Below the pieces are notes generated by a model. It saw nothing but the letters and a program-made list of their open reading frames with translations. It was not told the origin of the DNA and did no database searches. The position numbers were made by a program, and so were the translations under genes. A stretch of DNA of 15,925 bases, from positions 1-15,925 of the forward strand of contig JAGAES010000049.1 of the NCBI GenBank assembly GCA_017613055.1. The letters run 5' to 3'. Position 1 is the first letter of the stretch. Every line of letters starts with the position of its first letter. This document shows positions 1 to 6,985 of this stretch, in pieces. The DNA is from Lachnospiraceae bacterium. Its GTDB lineage: Bacteria > Bacillota_A > Clostridia > Lachnospirales > Lachnospiraceae.

Positions 1-186
1 CAGCTGTTTCCGCTTGCGCCGATCGGGTATCTTACAGGTGCGAACGAGCAGATCTACGGCATGAAAAAGCGCGGAGACCGCACGGTCAGCATCGTTACGT
101 CGGGAATCTCAGACTGGGCGATCGACTATAAGACCGGAACATACTCCGAATACGTGATTATCGACGTGCAATCGAAAGAAAAGTAG
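1..186 (+). CDS. Probable metallophosphoesterase, C-terminal fragment
   Basis: The frame is open from the window edge for 61 residues to a TAG stop, so only the C-terminus is present. The visible end reads TSGISDWAIDYKTG and then SEYVIIDV. This resembles the C-terminus of calcineurin-like metallophosphoesterases of the membrane-associated YaeI/YkuE type, where a beta-strand with T-S-G-(I/V)-S closes the fold and the last strand reports the surface. The metal-binding motifs (GDxH, GNHE, GHxH) would lie upstream and cannot be checked. An intrinsic terminator follows 4 nt after the stop, so this gene ends its transcription unit. Family assignment rests on the short C-terminal similarity alone. 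Confidence 0.5.
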   Translation, partial: QLFPLAPIGYLTGANEQIYGMKKRGDRTVSIVTSGISDWAIDYKTGTYSEYVIIDVQSKEK

Positions 187-190
187 AAGA

Positions 191-225
191 TGTCACCGCG
201 GGCGGAAACCGCGGTGGCATTTTTC
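191..225 (+). terminator. Intrinsic terminator after the phosphoesterase
   Basis: An 11-bp stem (191-201 with 209-219, containing CACCGCGG/CCGCGGTG and one G-T wobble) with a 7-nt loop is followed by ATTTTT. It sits 4 nt after the stop of the upstream gene, and it separates that gene from the mrp promoter. Confidence 0.85.
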
Positions 226-246
226 GCTGAAACGGGGCGGTTCGTC

Positions 247-274
247 TTGCTTTTTCGGTACTTTATGTTATAAT
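247..274 (+). promoter_or_regulatory. Sigma-A promoter with extended -10, upstream of mrp
   Basis: A perfect -10 hexamer TATAAT (269-274) is preceded by TATGT, giving an extended -10 (TRTGn). A weak -35 TTGCTT lies at 247-252 with a 16-bp spacer. Transcription would start near 281, leaving a leader of about 60 nt before mrp. The leader carries a 7-bp inverted repeat, GCGAAGC (288-294) and GCTTCGC (307-313), with a 12-nt loop, of unknown role. Confidence 0.7.
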
Positions 275-343
275 TCCACATTGGAATGCGAAGCAGAACG
301 AAGAGCGCTTCGCCGGTAAAGTCAGCTTAGAAAGGATTACAAA

Positions 344-1225
<882 letters not shown>

Positions 1226-1245
1226 GAGAAGTGTGCGGAGGAACG

Positions 1246-2748
1246 ATGAGAAGTATCAGAATGTTTTTGGCAGTCCTTTTGATTGTCGTGCTTACGGGCG
1301 CGCTTGCGGGCTGTTCAAAAAAAGGCGGGAAGTCCGATGAAAGCGATTCGGAAACCACCCCGACGGTAACCGGTGCGGAAGGGAATCCTACGGAGGACCC
1401 CGGCAAACCGGACACGAAGACCGAAGCATCCAAAGGTCTTGTATACGCGCCGAGCGGAGCTTCCGGGTATATCATTGCGGGCATCGGCTCGTGCGAAGAT
1501 AAGCATATAATCATTCCGGCGTTCATCGACGACAAACCGGTTACGGCCATCGCCGAAGGCGCCTTTACGGGCAATCTCGGGATTGAGCGGGTGACGCTTC
1601 CCGACAGCGTGACCGTAATCGATAAGAAAGCGTTCCGCGGCTGCCGGAACCTAAAAAAGGTGGACTGGTCCGCGGGACTTGAGCGGATCGGCGAGGGTGC
1701 GTTTTACGGAAGCGGCCTTACGGAAGTGACTCTTCCGGATTCTGTACGGACGGTTCAGTCGAGCGCGTTCGCATTTTGCGAAGATTTGAAGCTGTTCCGG
1801 GCGTCTGAGGGACTGGAGCGGATTCCGGGCTACCTGTTTGACCGCTGCACGTCGCTTGAGACGGTTGAACTCAACGAAGGCTTAAAAGAAATCGGCTCGA
1901 ACGCGTTTGATTCGTGCGAAAGCATTAAGACAATTGCAATTCCCGACTCGGTCGAGACAATCGGCGATTCGGCTTTCTTACACTGTTCGGGCATCACCTC
2001 GGTGAAGCTTCCGAAGAACCTTAGGACACTTGAAAACCTCGCGTTCACGCAGCTCACTTCGCTTCGGGAGATGACGATTGCGGCAGATGCGATCTACTTC
2101 GCGGTCTCCGGGAATTGCCTGATTGAGAAACGGACAAAAACCGTTGTTGCCGTCTGGGGCGGCATTTCGTTCCCTGCGGACGGCTCCGCTTCGGAAATCG
2201 GACCGTTCCTCTTAAAGGACCGGACGGACCTTACCTCGGTTATCCTTCCGGAAGGCATCACGGCGATTCAGGTCGGTGCGTTCCAGGGGTGCACCGGGCT
2301 TACGAATGTCACATTTCCCGCAAGTCTCCAGAAGATCCAGGTGTCGGTTTTTGAAGGAAGCGGCCTTAAGGAACTTTATGTTCCGGCAAATGTGACGACA
2401 ATCTACACGGCTGCGTTCGCCGCGACCCCGATTACGAAGGCGGAGATTGACGGCGGCGTCAGCGACAAGCTTTCCGAGACGTTCCGCGACTGCAAGGATC
2501 TGAAGGAGTGCAGAGTTGTCGGAAAAGGCGTGGTTTTGGCGGAGACATTTTCCGGCTGCGCGAAGCTTACCGACCTGACGCTCGGCGGAATTTCGGTCAT
2601 CCATAAGGATACGTTTTCAGGCTGCGTGCGGCTTAAAGAGATTACCTTCGAGGGGACGACCGCCGAGTGGGAGGCAGTCGAAAAGAAAGACGGCTGGGAC
2701 AACGATATTCAGGGCGTTAAAGTGCATTGCACGGACGGCGATCTGTAA
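1246..2748 (+). CDS. BspA-type leucine-rich-repeat lipoprotein
   Basis: A surface lipoprotein of about 500 residues. A basic N-terminus and hydrophobic core lead to a lipobox LAGC (Cys23), then a low-complexity Ser/Thr/Glu linker to about residue 75. The rest consists of BspA/LRR_5-type repeats (IGxxAFxxCxxLxxVxLPxSVxxI) up to about residue 470. The end, with GTTAEWEAV and VHCTDGDL, is a characteristic C-terminus of these proteins. Family members often mediate adhesion or protein-protein contacts; no ligand can be inferred here. The GGAGGA at 1237-1242 favours the ATG at 1246 over an in-frame GTG at 1231 that would add MCGGT, though the SD spacing is short (about 4 nt). It lies 20 nt after mrp, so co-transcription is likely even though the functions look unrelated. 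No convincing terminator is visible after it. Confidence 0.88.
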   Translation: MRSIRMFLAVLLIVVLTGALAGCSKKGGKSDESDSETTPTVTGAEGNPTEDPGKPDTKTEASKGLVYAPSGASGYIIAGIGSCEDKHIIIPAFIDDKPVTAIAEGAFTGNLGIERVTLPDSVTVIDKKAFRGCRNLKKVDWSAGLERIGEGAFYGSGLTEVTLPDSVRTVQSSAFAFCEDLKLFRASEGLERIPGYLFDRCTSLETVELNEGLKEIGSNAFDSCESIKTIAIPDSVETIGDSAFLHCSGITSVKLPKNLRTLENLAFTQLTSLREMTIAADAIYFAVSGNCLIEKRTKTVVAVWGGISFPADGSASEIGPFLLKDRTDLTSVILPEGITAIQVGAFQGCTGLTNVTFPASLQKIQVSVFEGSGLKELYVPANVTTIYTAAFAATPITKAEIDGGVSDKLSETFRDCKDLKECRVVGKGVVLAETFSGCAKLTDLTLGGISVIHKDTFSGCVRLKEITFEGTTAEWEAVEKKDGWDNDIQGVKVHCTDGDL

Positions 2749-2781
2749 ATACGTGCAAAGAGCCGATTTTTCAACTTTCCC

Positions 2782-2811
2782 TTGACAAAGTAAGGTATTC
2801 TATTCTACAAT
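2782..2811 (+). promoter_or_regulatory. Sigma-A promoter for rsmD-coaD
   Basis: A perfect -35 TTGACA (2782-2787) and a -10 TACAAT (2806-2811, 5 of 6) are separated by 18 bp. The start point would fall near 2818, about 25 nt ahead of the rsmD ATG. That argues against the in-frame GTG at 2820, which would be practically leaderless. Confidence 0.85.
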
Positions 2812-2843
2812 GATAGTGTGTGTATTTTCGGGAGGAGTATGCG

Positions 2844-3407
2844 ATGCGGGTGATTGCCGGAAAGGCGAGGAGACTTCTTCTTCTGACTCCTGCCGGACTG
2901 TCCACGAGGCCTACCTCGGACAAGATAAAAGAGACGCTTTTTAACATCCTCCAGCCGAGGATTGCGGGTGCCGTTTTTCTGGATTTGTATGCGGGAAGCG
3001 GCGGAATCGGAATCGAAGCGTTAAGCCGCGGCGCGCGGTACGCGTGCTTTGCGGACAACTCGAAAGAAGCGCTTCAATGCATTAAAAGCAACCTGAATCA
3101 TACGAAGCTCGCCGATGACGCGACCGTGTACGGAATGGACTGGCGGAGCGCGCTTACGAGGATGGAAGCGGAGAAACGGAAATTCGACATCGTATTTCTC
3201 GATCCGCCTTATGACAGCACGATGGTTGAGGATGCGCTCCGGTATCTCGGCAGTTCAAAACTGCTTGCGGAGGACGCTCTGGTCGTCGCGGAGACTTCCC
3301 TTCGGAAGCAGGCGGAAGACCTTATCGGTCTCGGGTTTCGGATTGACCGGGTGAAAGAATACAAGACGAACCGTCACTGGTTCCTGTCGATAGAGGAGAA
3401 CGGATGA
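2844..3407 (+). CDS. rsmD: 16S rRNA (guanine(966)-N2)-methyltransferase RsmD
   Basis: A SAM-dependent methyltransferase that modifies G966 of 16S rRNA (E. coli numbering) near the P site during 30S assembly. At 187 residues it has the usual family length. It opens with the family signature [10 protein letters not shown] and [16 protein letters not shown] (about 21-36), has the SAM-binding motif [16 protein letters not shown] (45-59) and the catalytic N-methyltransferase motif DPPY (120-123). The ATG at 2844 is chosen because GGAGGA at 2831-2836 lies 7 nt upstream and because the RsmD signature begins exactly there. The stop overlaps the coaD start (ATGA, 4 nt), so the pair is translationally coupled, an arrangement common in Firmicutes. 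Confidence 0.95.
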   Translation: MRVIAGKARRLLLLTPAGLSTRPTSDKIKETLFNILQPRIAGAVFLDLYAGSGGIGIEALSRGARYACFADNSKEALQCIKSNLNHTKLADDATVYGMDWRSALTRMEAEKRKFDIVFLDPPYDSTMVEDALRYLGSSKLLAEDALVVAETSLRKQAEDLIGLGFRIDRVKEYKTNRHWFLSIEENG

Positions 3408-3886
3408 AAGTCGGAATTTACGCCGGCAGCTTTGACCCGGTAACGCTCGGACATCTCGATGTCATCGAGCGCGCGTCCCGCATTGTGGACCGCCTGGTCA
3501 TCGGCGTTTTAAACAATACGAACAAGAAGCCCTCGTTCACCGCGGACGAACGTGTGGAGTTCATTAAGAGGGTGACAAAGGACATCCCGAATGTCGAAGT
3601 GAAGACGTTCGACGGATTGACCGTTGATTTTGCGAAGCAGGAGAACGCGCGTATTCTGGTGCGCGGACTGCGTGCAGTTACGGACTTTGAATACGAGCTG
3701 CAGATTGCACAGCTGAACCATAAACTGGACCCGAAGATCGATACGATTTTCCTGACCACGAGCGTGGAGTACTCGTACCTGAGCTCGAGCATCGTCAAGG
3801 AAATTGCGCATTTCGGCGGCGACATCAGCAAGCTGGTGCCGAAGGAAGTAAGACAGGACATCGTTGATAAGCTGGCGGCGAAATAA
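3404..3886 (+). CDS. coaD: Phosphopantetheine adenylyltransferase
   Basis: Catalyses the fourth step of coenzyme A synthesis, transferring AMP from ATP to 4'-phosphopantetheine to give dephospho-CoA. The 160 residues match the family length. Visible motifs are [12 protein letters not shown] (8-19), carrying the T/HxGH nucleotidyltransferase motif, the conserved [12 protein letters not shown] segment and the C-terminal [13 protein letters not shown] nucleotide-binding segment. It starts inside the end of rsmD (4-nt overlap) and is followed after 59 nt by the coiled-coil gene. The assignment is secure. Confidence 0.97.
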   Translation: MKVGIYAGSFDPVTLGHLDVIERASRIVDRLVIGVLNNTNKKPSFTADERVEFIKRVTKDIPNVEVKTFDGLTVDFAKQENARILVRGLRAVTDFEYELQIAQLNHKLDPKIDTIFLTTSVEYSYLSSSIVKEIAHFGGDISKLVPKEVRQDIVDKLAAK

Positions 3887-3945
3887 TCACGGATAATCAT
3901 TACATTTTTCGATAAAACAGCAGAATAAAAGGAGAGTAGAACGCT

Positions 3946-4608
3946 ATGGTAAATCGTCTTGAGCAGTTGATTGATGGAATCTTTGAGTATCTGGACGGGT
4001 GTAAGCCGATTAAGCTGCAGCCCGGAAAGGTTGCCGTGAATAAAGAGGAGCTTTTCGAAATGCTCGATGAGCTGAAGCAGAGAACTCCGGACGAAATCAG
4101 ACGGTATCAGAAGATTATCGCAAACCGCGATTCCATCATTGCGAGCGCCGAAGAGAAGGCCGAGCAGATTATTGAGGAGTCCAAGGCGAAGGCCAGACAG
4201 CTTGTGAGCGAGCATGAGATCATGCAGCAGGCTTACGCGCGTGCCAACGAGATGGTGGCATCCGCAAGCGGCGAGGCGGAGGAGATGCTCAGCAGCGCCA
4301 ACAACGACGCAACGCAGATCCGTACCGGTGCGCTCAACTACGCCAACGATATTATGACCGACATGGAGAAGATTCTGAACAACGCTTACTCCTCGGCAAG
4401 AGACCGTTTCGACGGATTGATTGCTTCCCTGAAGGAGAATTACGACGTTGTTGCGGCGAACCGCCAGGAGCTTTACCAGCAGCTGAATCCGAAGGATGCG
4501 GCGACCATTTACGATGATCCGATCGCAACGGTTACCGAAGAGGAGCCGGAGGACGAAGAGGATTTCGAGTTTGACGAGAACACGTTCCTCGAGAATATTG
4601 ATGAGTAA
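3946..4608 (+). CDS. Uncharacterised coiled-coil protein downstream of coaD
   Basis: A 220-residue soluble protein with no recognised catalytic motif. Residues 1-40 form a compact segment (VNRLEQLIDGIFEYLDG). Residues of about 45-185 are strongly helical and rich in Ala/Glu/Lys/Gln with heptad-like spacing, resembling DivIVA-like or ATP-synthase-stalk-like coiled coils. The last 30 residues form an acidic tail (TEEEPEDEEDFEFDENTF). No signal peptide or membrane segment is seen. AAAGGAG lies 11 nt before the ATG. It sits between coaD and a strong terminator and so is likely the last gene of the rsmD-coaD transcript. Clostridial homologues in this position are, from memory, often labelled only 'ATPase' or hypothetical; I see no Walker motif to justify 'ATPase'. 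A role in cell-envelope or division scaffolding is possible but unproven. Confidence 0.82.
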   Translation: MVNRLEQLIDGIFEYLDGCKPIKLQPGKVAVNKEELFEMLDELKQRTPDEIRRYQKIIANRDSIIASAEEKAEQIIEESKAKARQLVSEHEIMQQAYARANEMVASASGEAEEMLSSANNDATQIRTGALNYANDIMTDMEKILNNAYSSARDRFDGLIASLKENYDVVAANRQELYQQLNPKDAATIYDDPIATVTEEEPEDEEDFEFDENTFLENIDE

Positions 4609-4640
4609 TCCGAAATACGGATTAATCGAATGAAATGAAT

Positions 4641-4673
4641 AAAGCAGCGTACCTTCGGGTGCGCTGCTTTTTT
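4641..4673 (+). terminator. Strong intrinsic terminator of the rsmD-coaD operon
   Basis: A 13-bp stem (4641-4653 with 4658-4670; AAAGCAGCG/CGCTGCTTT plus ACC/GGT, one T-G wobble) closes a UUCG tetraloop with a C-G closing pair. The run of six T overlaps the end of the stem. It lies 32 nt after the coiled-coil gene. Read on the minus strand, the short A/T run before the stem could give weak bidirectional activity. Confidence 0.93.
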
Positions 4674-4700
4674 GCAATTGAGGCCCTGGAACAGGGGGGA

Positions 4701-4933
4701 GTGGTACCAATCTGGTTTTATGCTTACTTTGGTACCAATGATTTTCGTGCAAAGTGGTACCCAAACCAGTTTTATGCTTGATTGAGTACCACCTGGGTAC
4801 CAAAAGCTTCCGGCGAGTGGTACCAAACTGGCTTTATGCTTATTTTGGTACCAAAAACTTTCGTGCAAAGTGGTACCCAAACCGGTTTTATGCTTGATTG
4901 AGTACCACATGGGTATCCAAAAGCTTCCGGCGA
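4701..4933. repeat. Tandem duplication, 116/117-bp unit, about 92% identical
   Basis: Unit 1 is 4701-4816 and unit 2 is 4817-4933. By eye they differ at about eight substitutions and one inserted base (GGGTACC versus GGGTATCC). Each unit contains two hairpins, the linkers TTTCGTGCAAAGT and AAGCTTCCGGCGA, and four or three perfect GGTACC sites. The differences mostly spare the GGTACC boxes. A third, strongly diverged unit follows from 4934, beginning after the shared AAGCTTCCGGCGA linker. Confidence 0.9.
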
Positions 4934-4980
4934 ATGGTACCAAAATACGAAAATAGAATTATTGGTACCAAACCCGGGCT

Positions 4981-5023
4981 AAAAAAGTGGTACCAAATAT
5001 CCGTTTCAAGACATTTGGTACCA
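4981..5023 (-). terminator. Probable terminator of the lysC-ppi-tmcAL operon, formed by the last hairpin
   Basis: On the minus strand, the hairpin 5023-4988 has arms TGGTACCAAATGTC and its partner, matching at 13 of 14 positions around an 8-nt loop. It is followed by ACTTTTTT (T run at 4986-4981). It begins 33 nt past the tmcAL stop. None of the other five hairpins has a comparable T run on either strand. Confidence 0.72.
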
Positions 5024-5056
5024 AAACACTTCATAAGCACTGAAACATGCACGCTT

Positions 5057-6412
5057 CTACACCGTCAGGAACTTCCGGAGGCGCTCCTCCGCGGTTTCGG
5101 CGCCTTTGCCGTACAGAATCTGGCTGTAAAGGGCGGTCGCGTGAAGGTCGGTTTCGAAAAGTTCCCGTGCTTCCGCGGGAAGTGCACGCATATCTTTGGT
5201 AAGGCGTACAAGCAGCGGAACGGGAGAGGAGGAAGCAAGCTGCCCGAGAAGCGCCTCGGCGCCCTTACGGATACCGAGAACATGAAGATACGGAGTATGT
5301 GCCGAGAGCCGGTAACGGTTCTCGGCTTCTTTTGTTATGCCTAAAAGAATGTGGCAGAGCGCCCGGTTCACATGCGACTGCGTGTGCGACCGCTCATGCA
5401 GGGCTTCCGAAAGGGAAGTCCACGTGAAAGGATGCTTCGCCGCGTCCGAAAGACGCTTGGCGGTATCCTCGGAAACATCGTAATACTGCGAAAGTTCCTG
5501 CCATGACCGCCCGTGCAAGGCGGAGAAAAGCGCACTGCTCAAATCATCCGGAAAGACCGGATGACGGAAGGCATCCGCATAGAGCCCGTTCAGTTCGGCG
5601 GGAAATGTGACGGCAAGCGGCGATGCCCCGTTAAGCCCCCCGGAATCTCCAAAGGAAGGATTTCCGGTCTGTTCTTCCAACAGTTTTCTTATCGCCGTAG
5701 CAGAAGCGTACTCGCCTGCACCGGTGTCATGATAACCGCTTCCGATCCGGGCAACCGGAACGCTTTCGAAGTCAGCTCCGAGGCGGATTTTTGCTTTCTC
5801 ATATTCAATTGCGAGAATGTTGTTCGGTGTGGAAAGAAAAGCGGAAGAGCCGCCGTTCAGGGCACAGTAGGCCTCCTGTCTCGCGGCGGGAAATGACATG
5901 CCGGCCGCCAGCTTTTCCTTAAGAATCGCCCGGTACGCATCGCTCTCCTCTGCAAAGAAAGCAGCGGCCCTGCGGACAGACGCAGCAGTCGCAGAAAGAC
6001 GGGTTTCTGTTTCATCAGACGCAGATGCCGTAAAGCCCGTTCCGGCTCTGTCGAAAGTAACCGGTCGCTTCGCAGTGCCGTCGACTGTCCGGTCAGCATC
6101 GCACTCCACACCGTACGAAACCGCGTCGACGCCCAAATCTTTAAAAGCTCTTACAGCCCCTTCCGCGAAGCGCTCGGCACTCGCGGTTGCGCTGAAGACG
6201 GGAAGCTCAATGACGATGTCGGCACCGAAGCGGAGAGCCGCCTCGGCGCGCACGTATTTGCTTACTGCGGCAGGGGTGCCTCGCTGCACAAAATCGCCGC
6301 TCATGAGCGCAATAACAGAATCACATCCGGTACGTGCTTTCGCTTCCCGGATGTGATAAGCGTGACCGTTATGAAACGGATTATATTCGGCTGTAATACC
6401 GAGCACCTTCAT
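5057..6412 (-). CDS. tmcAL: tRNA(Met) cytidine acetate ligase TmcAL (YlbM)
   Basis: A nucleotidyltransferase-fold enzyme that activates acetate with ATP and acetylates the wobble cytidine (ac4C34) of elongator tRNA-Met. The N-terminus has ITAEYNPFHNGHAYH with the HxGH motif at 14-17, followed by ALMSGDFVQRGTPA, a KYVRAEAALRFGADIVIELP segment and, further on, STPNNILAIEYEKA, all typical of the family. It is 451 residues, longer than the roughly 390-420 I expect. An extra stretch rich in Ala/Thr/Ser/Asp lies at about 105-150, after the YGVEC segment, and a second looser stretch precedes the C-terminal helical part. The ATG overlaps the cyclophilin stop by one base (TAATG), so translation is coupled. 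In Bacillus ylbM is on the same strand as rsmD and coaD; here it is inverted and convergent. Confidence 0.92.
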   Translation of the reverse strand: MKVLGITAEYNPFHNGHAYHIREAKARTGCDSVIALMSGDFVQRGTPAAVSKYVRAEAALRFGADIVIELPVFSATASAERFAEGAVRAFKDLGVDAVSYGVECDADRTVDGTAKRPVTFDRAGTGFTASASDETETRLSATAASVRRAAAFFAEESDAYRAILKEKLAAGMSFPAARQEAYCALNGGSSAFLSTPNNILAIEYEKAKIRLGADFESVPVARIGSGYHDTGAGEYASATAIRKLLEEQTGNPSFGDSGGLNGASPLAVTFPAELNGLYADAFRHPVFPDDLSSALFSALHGRSWQELSQYYDVSEDTAKRLSDAAKHPFTWTSLSEALHERSHTQSHVNRALCHILLGITKEAENRYRLSAHTPYLHVLGIRKGAEALLGQLASSSPVPLLVRLTKDMRALPAEARELFETDLHATALYSQILYGKGAETAEERLRKFLTV

Positions 6413-6933
6413 TACATGGTCTCCGGCTCCGGATAATCGACGCCGAACGTCTCAACCGTTACTTCCTTCATGATGACGGGGGAAATCGGCTTGTCGTTCC
6501 AGTTGCGGCGCACGTTGGCAATCGCATCAACGACGTCAAGGCCTTCCGTAAGCTTACCGAATGCGGCATACTCACCGTCGAGATGAGGAGCCTTCTTGTG
6601 CATTACGAAGAACTGGGAACCGGCCGAGTTCGGGTTCATGGCGCGTGCCATCGAAAGAACGCCGGCATCGTGCTTCAGTTCGTTCCGGAAGCCGTTGTGC
6701 GTGAATTCGCCGCGGATGCTGTAGCCCGGGTCACCGGTACCGGTTCCCTTCGGGCAGCCGCCCTGAATCATGAAACCGGGAATAACGCGGTGAAACGTCA
6801 GCCCGTTATAAAAGCCCTTTTTCACGAGGGAGATGAAGTTGTTGACCGTGTTGGGCGCAACGTCCGGATAAAGCTCCGCTTTCATGACTGCGCCGTCGTC
6901 CATGACAAATGTTACGATGGGATTCTGTGCCAT
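6412..6933 (-). CDS. Cyclophilin-type peptidyl-prolyl cis-trans isomerase
   Basis: A cytoplasmic cyclophilin of 173 residues that accelerates proline isomerisation in protein folding. It has the family core FHRVIPGFMIQGG (47-59), including the catalytic Arg49, and the later motif NSAGSQFFV and W-containing C-terminal segment. The minus-strand GGAGG at 6941-6945 lies 7 nt before the ATG at 6933, so this start is preferred over an in-frame one at 6996 that adds 21 unlikely residues and would overlap lysC. No signal peptide is seen. The gene starts 52 nt after lysC; the gap contains only a small 5-bp GCCGG/CCGGC stem without a T run, so read-through from lysC is likely. tmcAL follows with a one-base overlap. 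Confidence 0.94.
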   Translation of the reverse strand: MAQNPIVTFVMDDGAVMKAELYPDVAPNTVNNFISLVKKGFYNGLTFHRVIPGFMIQGGCPKGTGTGDPGYSIRGEFTHNGFRNELKHDAGVLSMARAMNPNSAGSQFFVMHKKAPHLDGEYAAFGKLTEGLDVVDAIANVRRNWNDKPISPVIMKEVTVETFGVDYPEPETM

Positions 6934-6985
6934 TTTATGACCTCCGTAAAATGTGAAAGATTCCGCCGGTCCCGCCGGCAGCCGT

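Larger units (their letters stand above)
4701..5023. repeat. GGTACC-rich hairpin array in a convergent intergenic region
   Basis: This stretch contains 11 perfect GGTACC hexamers, starting at 4703, 4731, 4756, 4796, 4819, 4847, 4872, 4936, 4964, 4989 and 5017. Two AGTACC variants (4785, 4901) and one GGTATCC (4912) sit in equivalent places. They pair as six imperfect inverted repeats of 36 or 39 bp: 4702-4737, 4754-4792, 4818-4853, 4870-4908, 4935-4970 and 4988-5023. Each is bounded by TGGTACCA-like palindromes 28-29 bp apart, and hairpin starts are 52-53 or 64-65 bp apart. Four of the six share the core TTTATGCTT near the apex. The first two pairs of hairpins are tandem copies of each other; the last pair keeps the boxes and spacing but has unrelated inner sequence. 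No ORF here looks coding. It may be a REP/BIME-like extragenic palindrome cluster, a multi-hairpin RNA or a clustered protein-binding site. Confidence 0.9.

Noticed and set aside
1231..1245. GTG start for the LRR lipoprotein
   Set aside because: The GGAGGA lies inside the would-be coding stretch and ahead of the ATG at 1246, which gives a normal lipoprotein signal peptide.
3418..4803. 461-aa minus-strand open frame antisense to coaD and the coiled-coil gene
   Set aside because: It overlaps two well-supported genes, runs through a strong terminator and into the repeat array, and its product looks like low-quality antisense sequence.
4509..4943. 144-aa minus-strand frame with repeated peptide segments (such as KHKTGLGTTL)
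   Set aside because: The peptide repeats simply reflect the DNA tandem repeats. The frame has no convincing ribosome binding site and extends into the coiled-coil gene.
4701..5023. CRISPR array
   Set aside because: Repeated boxes are only 6-10 bp, the intervals are themselves repeated rather than unique, spacing alternates, and no cas gene is near.
4701..5023. T-box riboswitch, because GTGGTACC resembles the T-box sequence
   Set aside because: There is no stem I specifier, no GCG continuation after the box, many copies are present, and the site is downstream of converging genes rather than in a leader.
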